NCBI GenBank assembly: GCA_951813625.1
Contig: CATOTS010000024.1
Location: 62,001 to 126,000 of the forward strand
DNA length: 64,000 nucleotides
Direction: 5' to 3'
Source: an uncultured Caldilineaceae bacterium
GTDB taxonomy: Bacteria > Chloroflexota > Anaerolineae > Caldilineales > Caldilineaceae
Shown: piece after piece, positions 26,486 to 35,070 of the stretch
Layout: every line of letters starts with the position of its first letter
Numbering within the stretch: position 1 is the first letter of the stretch
Notes under the pieces: model-generated
What the model was told of the DNA's origin: nothing
What the model saw: only the letters and a program-made list of their open reading frames with translations
Databases searched by the model: none
Translations under genes and position numbers: made by a program

Positions 26486-27364
26486 ATGGCGAACCTGCCG
26501 GTTAGAGGAGTAAGTCGCGTACAAATGGTCCTACGCTTTGTCTTGCACACGTTCTTCCGCATCTGCGTAATCATGCTGCGGCTGGTCGTCAATCGGGTCA
26601 CCCTTGCAATCGTCGGCGCGTTGATCATCGTCGGCGCAATCTTTGCCGCGCTAAGGGTGGCGCCGCCGGCCAAATCAATCGCAGGTGAGGTCGAGCAGCA
26701 CTCGCTCGAAGAACTGACGGTACAATTCTCCACCGCCCCCCTGCCCATGTCATTGCCGCTGCTGCATGTCTCGTCATACGACATCCAGTGGCGGTCAATC
26801 GGCACCGGAGAGTCGTGGACGACCGAGGGAGAGATTTCGATTCTGGGCGTGACCGAAGGAACCGAAGAGGTGTCCTACACGGTGAAAGGCTTGGATCCTG
26901 AAAGAGTCTACCGATTCCGACTCCGCGGGAGAAACATCCTCGGCGGTGGCCCCTGGTCGGACTGGTTCCCTTCCAATGGGCTCGTTCCCGGTCCTGGTCC
27001 AACGCCTACACCCGAGCCGACTCCGACCCCCACCCCCATGCCTACGCCCCAAACGCAACCCAACGTTGCTAGATTCATAGCCGGCCTCCCCCCAACAGTC
27101 GGACAGTCCCTCACCGTCGAACTGTCACTGGCCGTCGACACCTTCAGCGACCTGGGAGACTGGCAATGGGAGAGCTCCGCCGACGCACTCAGCGACTGGA
27201 ACGACATCGACAACATTTCGGTTGAAGACTCGGCCAACTATACGCCGGTCGACGCCGACGTGGGCATGTTCCTGCGCGCCTACGCAACATACCTTGACAG
27301 CGAAGGCGTGCTGAAGAGGGGCCTCAGCTCGACCATCGGCCCGGTGCTGGCAGCTCCGGAGTAA
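26486..27364 (+). CDS. Membrane-anchored FN3 plus Ig-like repeat protein
   Basis: A 292-residue protein of unknown function. A basic N-terminus and one membrane segment (about 38-58) act as an uncleaved anchor. Residues 73-165 look like a fibronectin type III domain (SYDIQWRSIG..., YTVKGLDPERVYRFRLRGRN). A Pro-Thr-rich linker follows (168-192). The C-terminal 193-289 is an Ig-like repeat homologous to the three in the lipoprotein at 24723 (DWQWESSADALSDW, YTPVDADVGMFLRAYATYLD, STIGPV). AGGAGG lies 9 bases upstream of the ATG. The shared module and linker suggest that both proteins act at the cell surface and may bind the same partner. Confidence 0.75.
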   Translation: MANLPVRGVSRVQMVLRFVLHTFFRICVIMLRLVVNRVTLAIVGALIIVGAIFAALRVAPPAKSIAGEVEQHSLEELTVQFSTAPLPMSLPLLHVSSYDIQWRSIGTGESWTTEGEISILGVTEGTEEVSYTVKGLDPERVYRFRLRGRNILGGGPWSDWFPSNGLVPGPGPTPTPEPTPTPTPMPTPQTQPNVARFIAGLPPTVGQSLTVELSLAVDTFSDLGDWQWESSADALSDWNDIDNISVEDSANYTPVDADVGMFLRAYATYLDSEGVLKRGLSSTIGPVLAAPE

Positions 27365-27572
27365 ATCCGTCGAACTGCTGCACAAATGAACACATTCGGA
27401 ATCCCGGACGGCGCAAAGACACCAGCGAGGTGGACGATGCGCCGTCCGCTGATCTACGGCTGTTGCCACCGTCGGCCCGATGGTTTATGATCCGGTCGGC
27501 TGTCCCATATGTGGGTCGGAAAGCAGCCTCAGCTATCTGACGAACCTCAGCGAAGAACCCACAGGACGAACG

Positions 27573-28367
27573 ATGACCGATCTCAATCTGCTTCAGTACC
27601 TGTTCGATGTGCAGGGCTACCTGGTGGTAGAGAACGCACTGAGCGGAGCAGAAGTCGCTCAGCTCAACTGCCTGCTCGATGGGCAGCAGCTTCCCGAGCC
27701 CGGTCACACACAACGCTTCGGCAGCGCCCCGGACGGGTCCGGCTTTCTCCAATGGGGTCAACCCTTCGTAAACCTGTTGGACCATCCCCTCGTTATGCCA
27801 ATCCTGCGCTTTCGACTGGGCGACTGCTTCCGCCTCGACCGCATCTATGGCATGTGTATGAATCAAGGGATGGGCTGGGGCCGGCTGCACGCCGACTACG
27901 GCGCCACCGCCAGGAACGCCCGCACGCAGCCGGGCGAATACGCCCCTTTCCGCGACAATCAGATTTACAATGGTTTCGTGGTTGTGACCTGGTGTCTGAC
28001 CGACTCAGGTCCGGGAATGGGCGGCTTCAGCTGCATCCCAGGTAGCCACAAGAGCAACTACCAACTGCCCCCACAGGTCGATGAAGCGCCCGAGGATGCC
28101 TCCTGCGTAATCATTCCCGAGGCGCCCGCCGGCTCGGCAATCCTGTTCACCGAGGCCCTGACGCACGGGACCGCGGCCTGGCAGGCAGAGCACGAACGGC
28201 GCTCGCTTCTCTACAAATACTGCGTGTCGCACATGGCCTGGACCTCGCGGCGCGTCCAACCGCCCAGCAATGCCGATCTTACGCCGCGCCAACAGATCCT
28301 CTTCCGCGATCCGGCTGACCCCTTTACACACTTCCCCTCGTTGTTCGAAGAATCAGTTCCGGCCTGA
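27573..28367 (+). CDS. PhyH-family Fe(II)/2-oxoglutarate oxygenase
   Basis: A 264-residue non-heme iron oxygenase. The facial triad is H106-A-D108 (GRLHADYG) and H198 (ALTHGTAAW), with R209/R210 for 2-oxoglutarate. FSCIPGSHKSNY is the usual beta-helix turn. The ORF is open from 27480, but ATG 27573 gives an N-terminus starting at the domain (MTDLNLLQYLFDVQGYLVV) and has AGGA 7 bases upstream. The gene is convergent with another PhyH gene, and a terminator lies between them. The substrate is unknown. Confidence 0.83.
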   Translation: MTDLNLLQYLFDVQGYLVVENALSGAEVAQLNCLLDGQQLPEPGHTQRFGSAPDGSGFLQWGQPFVNLLDHPLVMPILRFRLGDCFRLDRIYGMCMNQGMGWGRLHADYGATARNARTQPGEYAPFRDNQIYNGFVVVTWCLTDSGPGMGGFSCIPGSHKSNYQLPPQVDEAPEDASCVIIPEAPAGSAILFTEALTHGTAAWQAEHERRSLLYKYCVSHMAWTSRRVQPPSNADLTPRQQILFRDPADPFTHFPSLFEESVPA

Positions 28368-28409
28368 TCGCAATCGCTGCGAGCCCCTTGTCAGATATAG
28401 ACCCAAATA

Positions 28410-28444
28410 GAGCCGCGCCCGGACGCGGCTCAGCTCTCTTTTTT
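28410..28444 (+). terminator. Rho-independent terminator of the plus-strand PhyH gene
   Basis: GAGCCGCG (28410-28417), loop CCCGGA and CGCGGCTC (28424-28431) form an 8-bp stem. AGCTCTC and a six-T run (28439-28444) follow. It begins 43 bases after the stop at 28367 and runs into the 3' end of the convergent PhyH gene. Confidence 0.82.
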
Positions 28445-29278
28445 CGCCTCCAGGGCAAAGGGAGGAATGGTATCCCCTTCCGGTCGCGGAATCGGCTGCC
28501 AGTAGCCATCGGGGTCGACGCCCCGCGCGATGATCGCCGGTTGGTGTTCCGGCTCATTCCCGCGCACGTCCGGCGGAAAATAGCGGATCGTCAGACCACA
28601 GCGGCGGCGGGTCGAGGGATTGGGCTGCGATCCGTGCAGCAGCATATCTGTGTGCAACGATATCTGCCCAGCCTCTAACTCAACCGAAACGGGACTGCCG
28701 TACTGCTCAGGATCGTGAACGTGCTGGTTTAGCACGCCGTCCTCTTCGTCAGTTACCCACTCAAACGGGATCCGTCCCATCAGATGCGTTCCGGGAAATA
28801 GCTTCATCGCCCCGTTCTCCACGTCTACGTCATCGATAGCCAGCCAGACCGTAACCACCTTGCTCGGCGTCAATGCCCAAAACGAAGCATCCTGGTGCCA
28901 GTAGACTGACTTGACATCGCCCGGCATCTTCGAAAAGTAGTGCGTCATCGTGCAGATAATATTAGGCCCCAATATATCCTCAACGTAGTCGAGAATCCGG
29001 TCTTCCATAGCCAGGTCATAAATGCCGCCGCAATGTGTCTGCCACCCGCTCATGGCGTAACTGTCCAACCCGGCATCCAGAGTCATCTTAAGCAGCCCGT
29101 CAAAATAGCGCCGGTTGGCATCCGCCTCTTCAGTCGAAAAAATGTCAATGGGAAACACGTAGCCTATTTCGTTGAATTGCGCGATCTGTTCCGCCGCCAG
29201 CCTCTTGGGCTGCTTCGTCGTGGTAGGGAAAAACCTGAGATCCCTTTCCATGCTGGGAATTGCGTCGATGACGGCCAT
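28430..29278 (-). CDS. PhyH-family Fe(II)/2-oxoglutarate oxygenase
   Basis: A 282-residue non-heme iron oxygenase. The triad is H128-Q-D130 (VYWHQDASFW) and H215 (MLLHGSQPNPS), with R226 likely for 2-oxoglutarate. The strand-turn MKLFPGTHLMG is typical. The ORF is open from 29374, but ATG 29278 with GGAGAG upstream is preferred; the extra residues are basic and low-complexity. It is clearly divergent from the PhyH gene it faces, so the pair is not a recent inverted duplication. It is downstream of a Gfo/Idh/MocA gene on the same strand (140-base gap). Confidence 0.85.
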   Translation of the reverse strand: MAVIDAIPSMERDLRFFPTTTKQPKRLAAEQIAQFNEIGYVFPIDIFSTEEADANRRYFDGLLKMTLDAGLDSYAMSGWQTHCGGIYDLAMEDRILDYVEDILGPNIICTMTHYFSKMPGDVKSVYWHQDASFWALTPSKVVTVWLAIDDVDVENGAMKLFPGTHLMGRIPFEWVTDEEDGVLNQHVHDPEQYGSPVSVELEAGQISLHTDMLLHGSQPNPSTRRRCGLTIRYFPPDVRGNEPEHQPAIIARGVDPDGYWQPIPRPEGDTIPPFALEAKKES

Positions 29279-29418
29279 GTATAGCTCTCCTATCCGATAT
29301 TGAGAAAACCCTCTTGGGCCTCTGCCCCTCCTGGGCCTGAAACCGGCTTGCTCCGTCCCCCCGGCGCCGCGCAAGAACCCTGACTTTGGGACCTGTTCTT
29401 GTCAACCCTTAGCCAAAC

Positions 29419-30435
29419 TTATAGCAAGACAGTTTCGCCGGTTCGCATCGACTCGGCGACAGCATCCAGCACGCGCATCTGCGCGATGCTGTTCTCCGGC
29501 GAGATTCGATGGGGCTGCCCGCTGGCCAGGCAACTGCAGAGATGCTCCAACTGGTGCGTAAATTGGTAAGTGGGCGGGAAATTGATCTCCTCGATTCCGT
29601 CGGCGCTGTGATGTTCCAGTGTCACCGGCTGGCTCTCGTTGTTCCATGCCTGTTCGGCACGAAGCAGCCCATCATATCCGCTGATCTCAACATACTGCGA
29701 AACCCACGAATCGAACCCAACCGAAATCTGCGCCGTACGGCCGCCGGGAAAGACCAGCGATATATAGGCCGCATCCTCGACCTCGCCGCCGGGGACCCTG
29801 GCCGCGAAGACCCGCTCGGGTTCCTCGCCAAAAATGAAACGGGCATGGTGGATGTTGTAACAAGCCAGGTCGTAAATGGCGCCGCCGCCTTTGCTGCGAT
29901 TGAAACGCCAGTTGTTCTCAGGATTTAGCCGCCTCTCCGCAGGCACGTTCGTGCAGAACGTACTGCGGATGTTCTGCAATTTGCCAATGCCCCCCTGCCT
30001 GATGATCTCCTCCGCCATCAGGTGCATGGGGTGATGGCGAAACTTGAACGCTTCCGCGATCAGAACACCGTTCGCCTGTGCCGCCGCAACCAGCGCCTCC
30101 GCCTCTGGCGCGCTCTGCGTAAACGGCTTCTCACACAGAATGGCGCGCACGCGGCCGGATTCCGCCAGCTGAATTCCAATCTGGGCATGAAACGCGCCCC
30201 AGACACAGATCACGGCGATGTCGTACTCGTCCGCCGCCAGCATCTCCTCCAGAGACGTATAAACATTGGGCGCCGCAAACTGCTGGGTGAAACGATCAAG
30301 GGCCTCTGGCGAGAGATCGCAAACCGCCGCCAGTTCCGCTTTGTCCGTATTCCCGCACGCCCTCGCATGTCCGCGAGAAATACCGCCCGTCCCCACGAGT
30401 GCCACGCGCAATCTCTTCTCTGTTTCGGAATTCAT
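29419..30435 (-). CDS. Gfo/Idh/MocA family oxidoreductase
   Basis: A 338-residue NAD(P)-dependent sugar- or inositol-type oxidoreductase. The N-terminal Rossmann domain has VALVGTGGISRGHARA. The conserved CEKPF motif (ILCEKPFTQS, about residue 99) carries the catalytic-site lysine, and the C-terminal alpha/beta domain follows (YDLACYNIHHARFIFG, with a candidate catalytic His). The ORF extends to 30498, but ATG 30435 is chosen because GGAGG and the domain start follow directly. It is divergent from the M81 gene (204-base gap). It probably works with the downstream PhyH gene in modifying a small molecule; substrate unknown. Confidence 0.85.
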   Translation of the reverse strand: MNSETEKRLRVALVGTGGISRGHARACGNTDKAELAAVCDLSPEALDRFTQQFAAPNVYTSLEEMLAADEYDIAVICVWGAFHAQIGIQLAESGRVRAILCEKPFTQSAPEAEALVAAAQANGVLIAEAFKFRHHPMHLMAEEIIRQGGIGKLQNIRSTFCTNVPAERRLNPENNWRFNRSKGGGAIYDLACYNIHHARFIFGEEPERVFAARVPGGEVEDAAYISLVFPGGRTAQISVGFDSWVSQYVEISGYDGLLRAEQAWNNESQPVTLEHHSADGIEEINFPPTYQFTHQLEHLCSCLASGQPHRISPENSIAQMRVLDAVAESMRTGETVLL

Positions 30436-30639
30436 CCTCCGCCCCCCCTTTCGAATTCGCCGGCAGCGCCCTTCAGTGCCAACGGTCAAGACCATCACTC
30501 TTCAGCACCTGAATAGTACCCCGCGGCTGCCAAATGTGCTAACATTTCCCTCGAACAAGGACCTCTGTATCCTGAAACCACAGCGAGCGCAGCCCCGCCA
30601 TCCCTCGCCCCAATATCGAACCAAGGAAGGGTAGATGCA

Positions 30640-32091
30640 ATGAGAGTCTTCGCAGGTGGAATCTCCACCGAAACCAACACCTTCTCGCCAATGCCGACCG
30701 GCTTGAGAGATTACAAAATTGTTCGCCCTGGAGACGAGGTCGAGTCAGGCACAATGACCGCTTTCGACCAGTTCGAGTCCTGTACACTCGAACGCAACTG
30801 GGAATACGCCTTCGGCCTGTACGCAGGGGCACAACCCGCTGGCGTCACAACGCGCAACACCTATGAGGGCCTCCGCGATGAACTGCTGTCACGCCTGCAG
30901 GAAGCGATGCCGGTCGACATCGTTTTGCTGGGCCTGCACGGGGCGATGGTGGCCGACGGCTACGACGACTGCGAAACCGACATCATCCAGCGCGTCCGAA
31001 AAATTGTGGGGCCGGCGGCAAAAATTGGCGTCGAGCTCGACCTGCATTGCGACGTGACCCAATCGATGATCGACACGGCCGACGCCATCGTGCTCTACAA
31101 AGAGTACCCGCATACGGATGTCGCCAATCGCGCCGCCGATCTCTTCAACATCGTCGCCGACGCCGCCGAAGGCAAGACCAACCCCACGATGGCTCTGTTT
31201 GACTGCCGCATGATCGGACTCTACCTAACGCCGAATGAACCGCTCCGCAGCCTGGTGGACGATCTCCTGGCCCGGGAAGGCAAAGACGGGATCCTCTCGA
31301 TTTCCCTCGTCCACTGCTTCCCCTGGGGCGACGTTCCCACTTGCGGGGCGCAGGCCCTCGCAATCACCGACGGCGATCCGCAGCAGGCCGCACGCGTCGC
31401 AGAGGAGGTCGGGCGAAAGTTCTTCGCTATGCGCCGCGAACTCGATCAAGTGCCGTGGTCGATCGAAGAGGCGCTCGATAAGGCGCTGGCTGCAGCCAGC
31501 GCGCCCGTCGTGATCGCCGATCGCGCCGACAACGCCGGCGGTGGCGCACCAAGCGACTCGACCTTCATGCTTAAGGCTATGCTCGAGCGCGGCATCGACA
31601 ACGCCGGATTGGCGATGATTTGGGACCCGGTCGCCGTACAAGTAGCAATCTCAGGCGGTGCCGGCGCCAATCTGGACATCCGCCTGGGAGGAAAAATGGG
31701 CCCAATGTCCGGCGACCCCCTGGATCTGAACGTCATAGTCGCAGGCATCGCCGAAGACATGGTTCAGGAGTGGCCGCAACAAGGCGACCCGATGCGTATA
31801 CCCTGCGGCGATTCTGTCTGCCTGCACTGCAATGGCATCGACATCATCGTCAGCAGCAGGCGCGTGCAACCCTTCAGCCCGGATGTCTTCACCAACTTTG
31901 ACATCGATGTTGCCAGCAAAAGGATCCTGGTCGTCAAATCTGCGCAGCATTTCTACGCCGGATACGCGCCGGTTGCCTCAGAAATCATCTACATGGCCGC
32001 GCCCGGCGCCGTCGCGCCTCGCTACACCGAAATCCCCTTCAAGCGAGTCGATCTGCACAAATACCCATGGGTAGATGATCCCTTCGCCTGA
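30640..32091 (+). CDS. M81 family (MlrC-like) metallopeptidase homologue
   Basis: A 483-residue protein of the MlrC family, named after the enzyme that completes microcystin breakdown. Landmarks are the N-terminal GGISTETNTFSP, LLGLHGAMVADGYDDCETD, GVELDLHCDVTQSM, YKEYPHTD and the C-terminal DUF1485-like VIADRADNAGGGAPSD. Asp and His residues in these motifs form the predicted zinc site. GGAAGG lies upstream of the ATG. Most members are in organisms that do not degrade microcystin, so the physiological role is probably hydrolysis of another amide or peptide. It is monocistronic by appearance, with a large gap downstream. Confidence 0.85.
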   Translation: MRVFAGGISTETNTFSPMPTGLRDYKIVRPGDEVESGTMTAFDQFESCTLERNWEYAFGLYAGAQPAGVTTRNTYEGLRDELLSRLQEAMPVDIVLLGLHGAMVADGYDDCETDIIQRVRKIVGPAAKIGVELDLHCDVTQSMIDTADAIVLYKEYPHTDVANRAADLFNIVADAAEGKTNPTMALFDCRMIGLYLTPNEPLRSLVDDLLAREGKDGILSISLVHCFPWGDVPTCGAQALAITDGDPQQAARVAEEVGRKFFAMRRELDQVPWSIEEALDKALAAASAPVVIADRADNAGGGAPSDSTFMLKAMLERGIDNAGLAMIWDPVAVQVAISGGAGANLDIRLGGKMGPMSGDPLDLNVIVAGIAEDMVQEWPQQGDPMRIPCGDSVCLHCNGIDIIVSSRRVQPFSPDVFTNFDIDVASKRILVVKSAQHFYAGYAPVASEIIYMAAPGAVAPRYTEIPFKRVDLHKYPWVDDPFA

Positions 32092-32124
32092 GACGGTCAG
32101 CGCAAAAATAAAATTCCCGTCGAC

Positions 32125-32159
32125 AAGATTGGCCCCAAACCTGCTTCGGCCCAATCTTA
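32125..32159 (+). terminator. Possible terminator hairpin after the M81 gene
   Basis: AAGATTGGCC (32125-) pairs with GGCCCAATCTT (to 32159) with one bulge. It lies 34 bases after the stop, but no T-run follows, so factor-independent termination is doubtful. Confidence 0.35.
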
Positions 32160-32830
32160 TCAGGAGTTGGGACTCGGAGATTCACCGGAGGAATATATAC
32201 CCTTCCTCTTTCCCAGAGCTCCGGTAGGCGACGCCGCGTCAACTGGATCGAACGCGGCCGGCAAACCGTCAGAGTTGACGAGCTCTTGCTTCTTCTTCGA
32301 GGACTGCTGAAGCCGAATTGGCCTGACCGGTTCACCTCGTCCCCCTGCAACTTGAGTCAAAAGTCGCTACATTTCTCCATGGGAATGCGCGGCGGCCAGC
32401 CCTCGCATCCCGAATTGCCGCACCGCCTACGCCGCCGGCCGGCGTCGCCGATTTCCACATCTGAACTGTTTCCCAATGAAACCCAAAGATTCTGCCCAGC
32501 GGCCGCGCCGGCGGATCGCCCTTGAATCCAGCCTGCCCCGCTTCTGGTAATTCGTCATTCGTTGAAAGACCCCCATGAGAAATCAGGAACGAACAACACG
32601 AATTGCCCAACAAACCGGGTTTCCGTGCAAGAGCCTGCGCCGCGAGCTATAGTAGGACCAAGACCTGCGCGAAAGCCGCCGGCAATGACACAAGAAACAA
32701 CATCGCAGGCGCCGCGCAACCCAATTTCGCGCAACGCCGGGCAAGAGAATTGAAACCGTGCTACGCTGTCATTACCATGCCAATCCAACCGGGGGATTCC
32801 AGCCGCGATCGGCCCGAAAAAACTCGATCG

Positions 32831-32870
32831 ACCCGACCTGACCGGACTTAACCGGACCTGACCGGACTTA
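32831..32870 (+). repeat. 20-bp tandem repeat, two units
   Basis: ACCCGACCTGACCGGACTTA (32831-32850) is followed directly by ACCGGACCTGACCGGACTTA (32851-32870); one difference. Confidence 0.85.
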
Positions 32871-33240
32871 GCACGACTTCGGCCGCCCAAGACTATCGCA
32901 AGAGACACCTGACAACCTTGACTGACCTCACATCACAAACACCCAGCCGCCGCCAACCCGGCAGCACACACGAATGAACCGCCAGAACGACGCGCTCATG
33001 AAGCAAAAAGGCAAAACAAGACGAAATCCAGTGCAAGAGCGCTCAGACCATGCTACCCTATCCACATCATGCAAAATTGTCCACCCGAGCCGGCCCAATT
33101 CGAGCCAAAAGGCAGCCGCCCCAGATTCCTGTTACAATTCCTGCTGCGCTGCAAATGACATGCAATTTAAACCACCAAATTCTGCCCGAAATACGCTCGA
33201 ATTACCGCCGATCCCGGCGCCCGACACCCCTCCCGCAAGA

Positions 33241-33290
33241 AAAAAAATTGGACTACATTGGGCTATATTGGCCGACATTGGACGACATGA
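33241..33290 (+). repeat. Decamer-periodic tract
   Basis: Five consecutive 10-base blocks, four ending in ATTG and the last in ATGA (GACTACATTG, GGCTATATTG, GCCGACATTG, then GACGACATGA), give a 10-base period about one helical turn long. The blocks are imperfect copies. Confidence 0.5.
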
Positions 33291-34275
33291 GTCGACCTAT
33301 CCCGCCCAAAAAAGAGGATTTCGGTCCCAATCGACAATGGAGCCAGACTACCGCCTTTTCAGGTCGGCAGACACGCAAATCTTGCCACCAACGGCCGTCC
33401 GAACCAGGGCACTTCAGCCTGGTTGAGAACGTCGAATCGTTCGCTCTTACACGCGAAACTGCAGGGGAACTGGAAACCACCCAATTGAAACCATGTGCTC
33501 TCAAATTCCGCCTCTAAGGGTGTGGCGGCCGAAATCCCAGGATGCGACTCCTGCCAAAAGTCGTGGTATCAAAAGGGATCTATGTTGTAGCAGCGTTTCC
33601 GATGGCGAGTGGACCTCGATCGACGGGTCCAAGAGCCCCTGGTGGGTGCACTGTCTCCTGCCCAAAGGTCATTCTCAGACTGCCAACCCGCTCTGAATCA
33701 CAAAGAGACTGTCCAACATTGTCAACGTGAAGATTTCAATAATCTGTTGCCCATTGGCGCTATTGGTGAAAGCTGGTGCTGCCATCAACTGGATCAGATC
33801 GTATGGGTGCCAAAGCGAGACAGTTGTTCCAACCAGAACTTGACTCGAGTCGCGCCGCCGCCTCCCCAGCGCCAGATTGGTCCTCAACCCAATTAGGGGC
33901 GCGTATCGATGAGCCCGGCCTTCAGATCCCCTGCATGACTCGGGCCGTACGTTGGGACTGGCGGCGGAGGATTGAGTGGCTATCGCCGCGCGAATTTGCG
34001 TTCACTCTTACAGTGGAGGTCAAGGATTTGGTCTACATTGGCATTGGTAGTGTCGATGATGGAAACGGTGCGCTGATCGGCGGAATCAGCCCCATCCGCC
34101 AGTGTGGATGTGATCGGCCTGACGTGCGTTTTCCAGTCGCCGGTTGAATGAAGGAACAGATGTAGTTCTCGATACGTCTTCATTATGACCGGTCCAACGA
34201 CTTCGGAACACCTCGGCGCCGCCGGTATCTGGTCCGCCTGTGAGTTAACCGAACACTCTTAGGAAAGGAATGCAG

Positions 34276-35034
34276 ATGAGTGCAAAGGTGTTGCTCCTGG
34301 TGTGCTCGTTGGTTCTTACGCTTATTCCGGTCGCTTCCGCGGCCGCGCCCATTGAAGCAGAGCCTTTGTCGGATCAGATTCCAACTCTCTCCGTATTGGG
34401 TTTCGGAACCGCTTCCGCCGTTCCAGACAGCGCCCGAGTTCAGATTCAGATCGGCCAGGAGACGCCCTTTGGACCGGTTGGACCGAAGTTTGAACTGCCG
34501 GACACAGCCGGATTGGAAGAGGTGCGCGACTTTCTGGTCGAGAACGGGGTGGAGGAGAGCACGATCAAAGTTGACTTCTTGAGCAATAATTTCCCTGTCG
34601 GCCTGCTGCAGCCCGGAAGCTCACTCACATTTGCCTACCGCGATACTGCGCGTCTTCGCGAATTCCTACAGGCCTTCGTGCGCGAGATGGAGGCTGAACA
34701 AGGGCCTTCAATTCAGAACATGCAGGTGGCCTATCAAGTTGACGACTGCGGCGCAATCGAGGAAGCCGCGATGAACGCCGCCTTGGAAAATGCCCGCCAG
34801 CGGGCAACGCGGATGGCCGCCCTTTTGGAGATGAATCTCGGGCGGGCCGTCTCCGTTTCAGAAGAACACGGCACGAATGTCGCGGTCGGTGCCTCGGGGG
34901 GCTGCATTGCCGTGTCCGGGTTGGCCTCCTTCGGCCTCGAATCGGTCATGGGAAGCATGAGCCCGCTGACAAACTCCGAGGAAGAGGTCGAAGTCGGTAT
35001 CCTTTTGAGAGCGACATTCGCTCTTGAACCGTGA
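34276..35034 (+). CDS. SIMPL domain (DUF541) exported protein
   Basis: A 252-residue protein with a signal peptide (hydrophobic core VLLLVCSLVLTLIPVASA). The SIMPL domain follows, recognisable from LSVLGFGTASAVPDSARVQI, the AAMNAALENARQRATRMAALL helix and the late EEEVEVGILLRATFAL strand. Bacterial SIMPL proteins (BP26/OMP28-like) are exported and can oligomerise; their role is poorly defined. ATG 34276 is preferred over 34270 because AGGAAAGG is then 7 bases away. It precedes the 2-oxoacid dehydrogenase genes by 36 bases, but no functional link is evident. Confidence 0.8.
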   Translation: MSAKVLLLVCSLVLTLIPVASAAAPIEAEPLSDQIPTLSVLGFGTASAVPDSARVQIQIGQETPFGPVGPKFELPDTAGLEEVRDFLVENGVEESTIKVDFLSNNFPVGLLQPGSSLTFAYRDTARLREFLQAFVREMEAEQGPSIQNMQVAYQVDDCGAIEEAAMNAALENARQRATRMAALLEMNLGRAVSVSEEHGTNVAVGASGGCIAVSGLASFGLESVMGSMSPLTNSEEEVEVGILLRATFALEP

Positions 35035-35070
35035 GGCGGGACCACGGCGTCGAACTGAAAGGTTAACTCC

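Larger units (their letters stand above)
32092..34275. other. 2.2-kb stretch without a recognisable gene
   Basis: ORFs here are short, overlapping and lack family features. Noted elements are a hairpin after the M81 gene, a 20-bp tandem repeat at 32831-32870, a 10-base periodic tract at 33241-33290, and a segment near 33277-33353 that resembles 13840-13915. Base composition is more AT-rich than in the genes. It may be decayed coding sequence or an unusually large spacer. Confidence 0.55.

Noticed and set aside
33609..34147. Small overlapping ORFs before the SIMPL gene
   Set aside because: No ribosome-binding sites, no recognisable domains, and overlapping frames with similar length on both strands.
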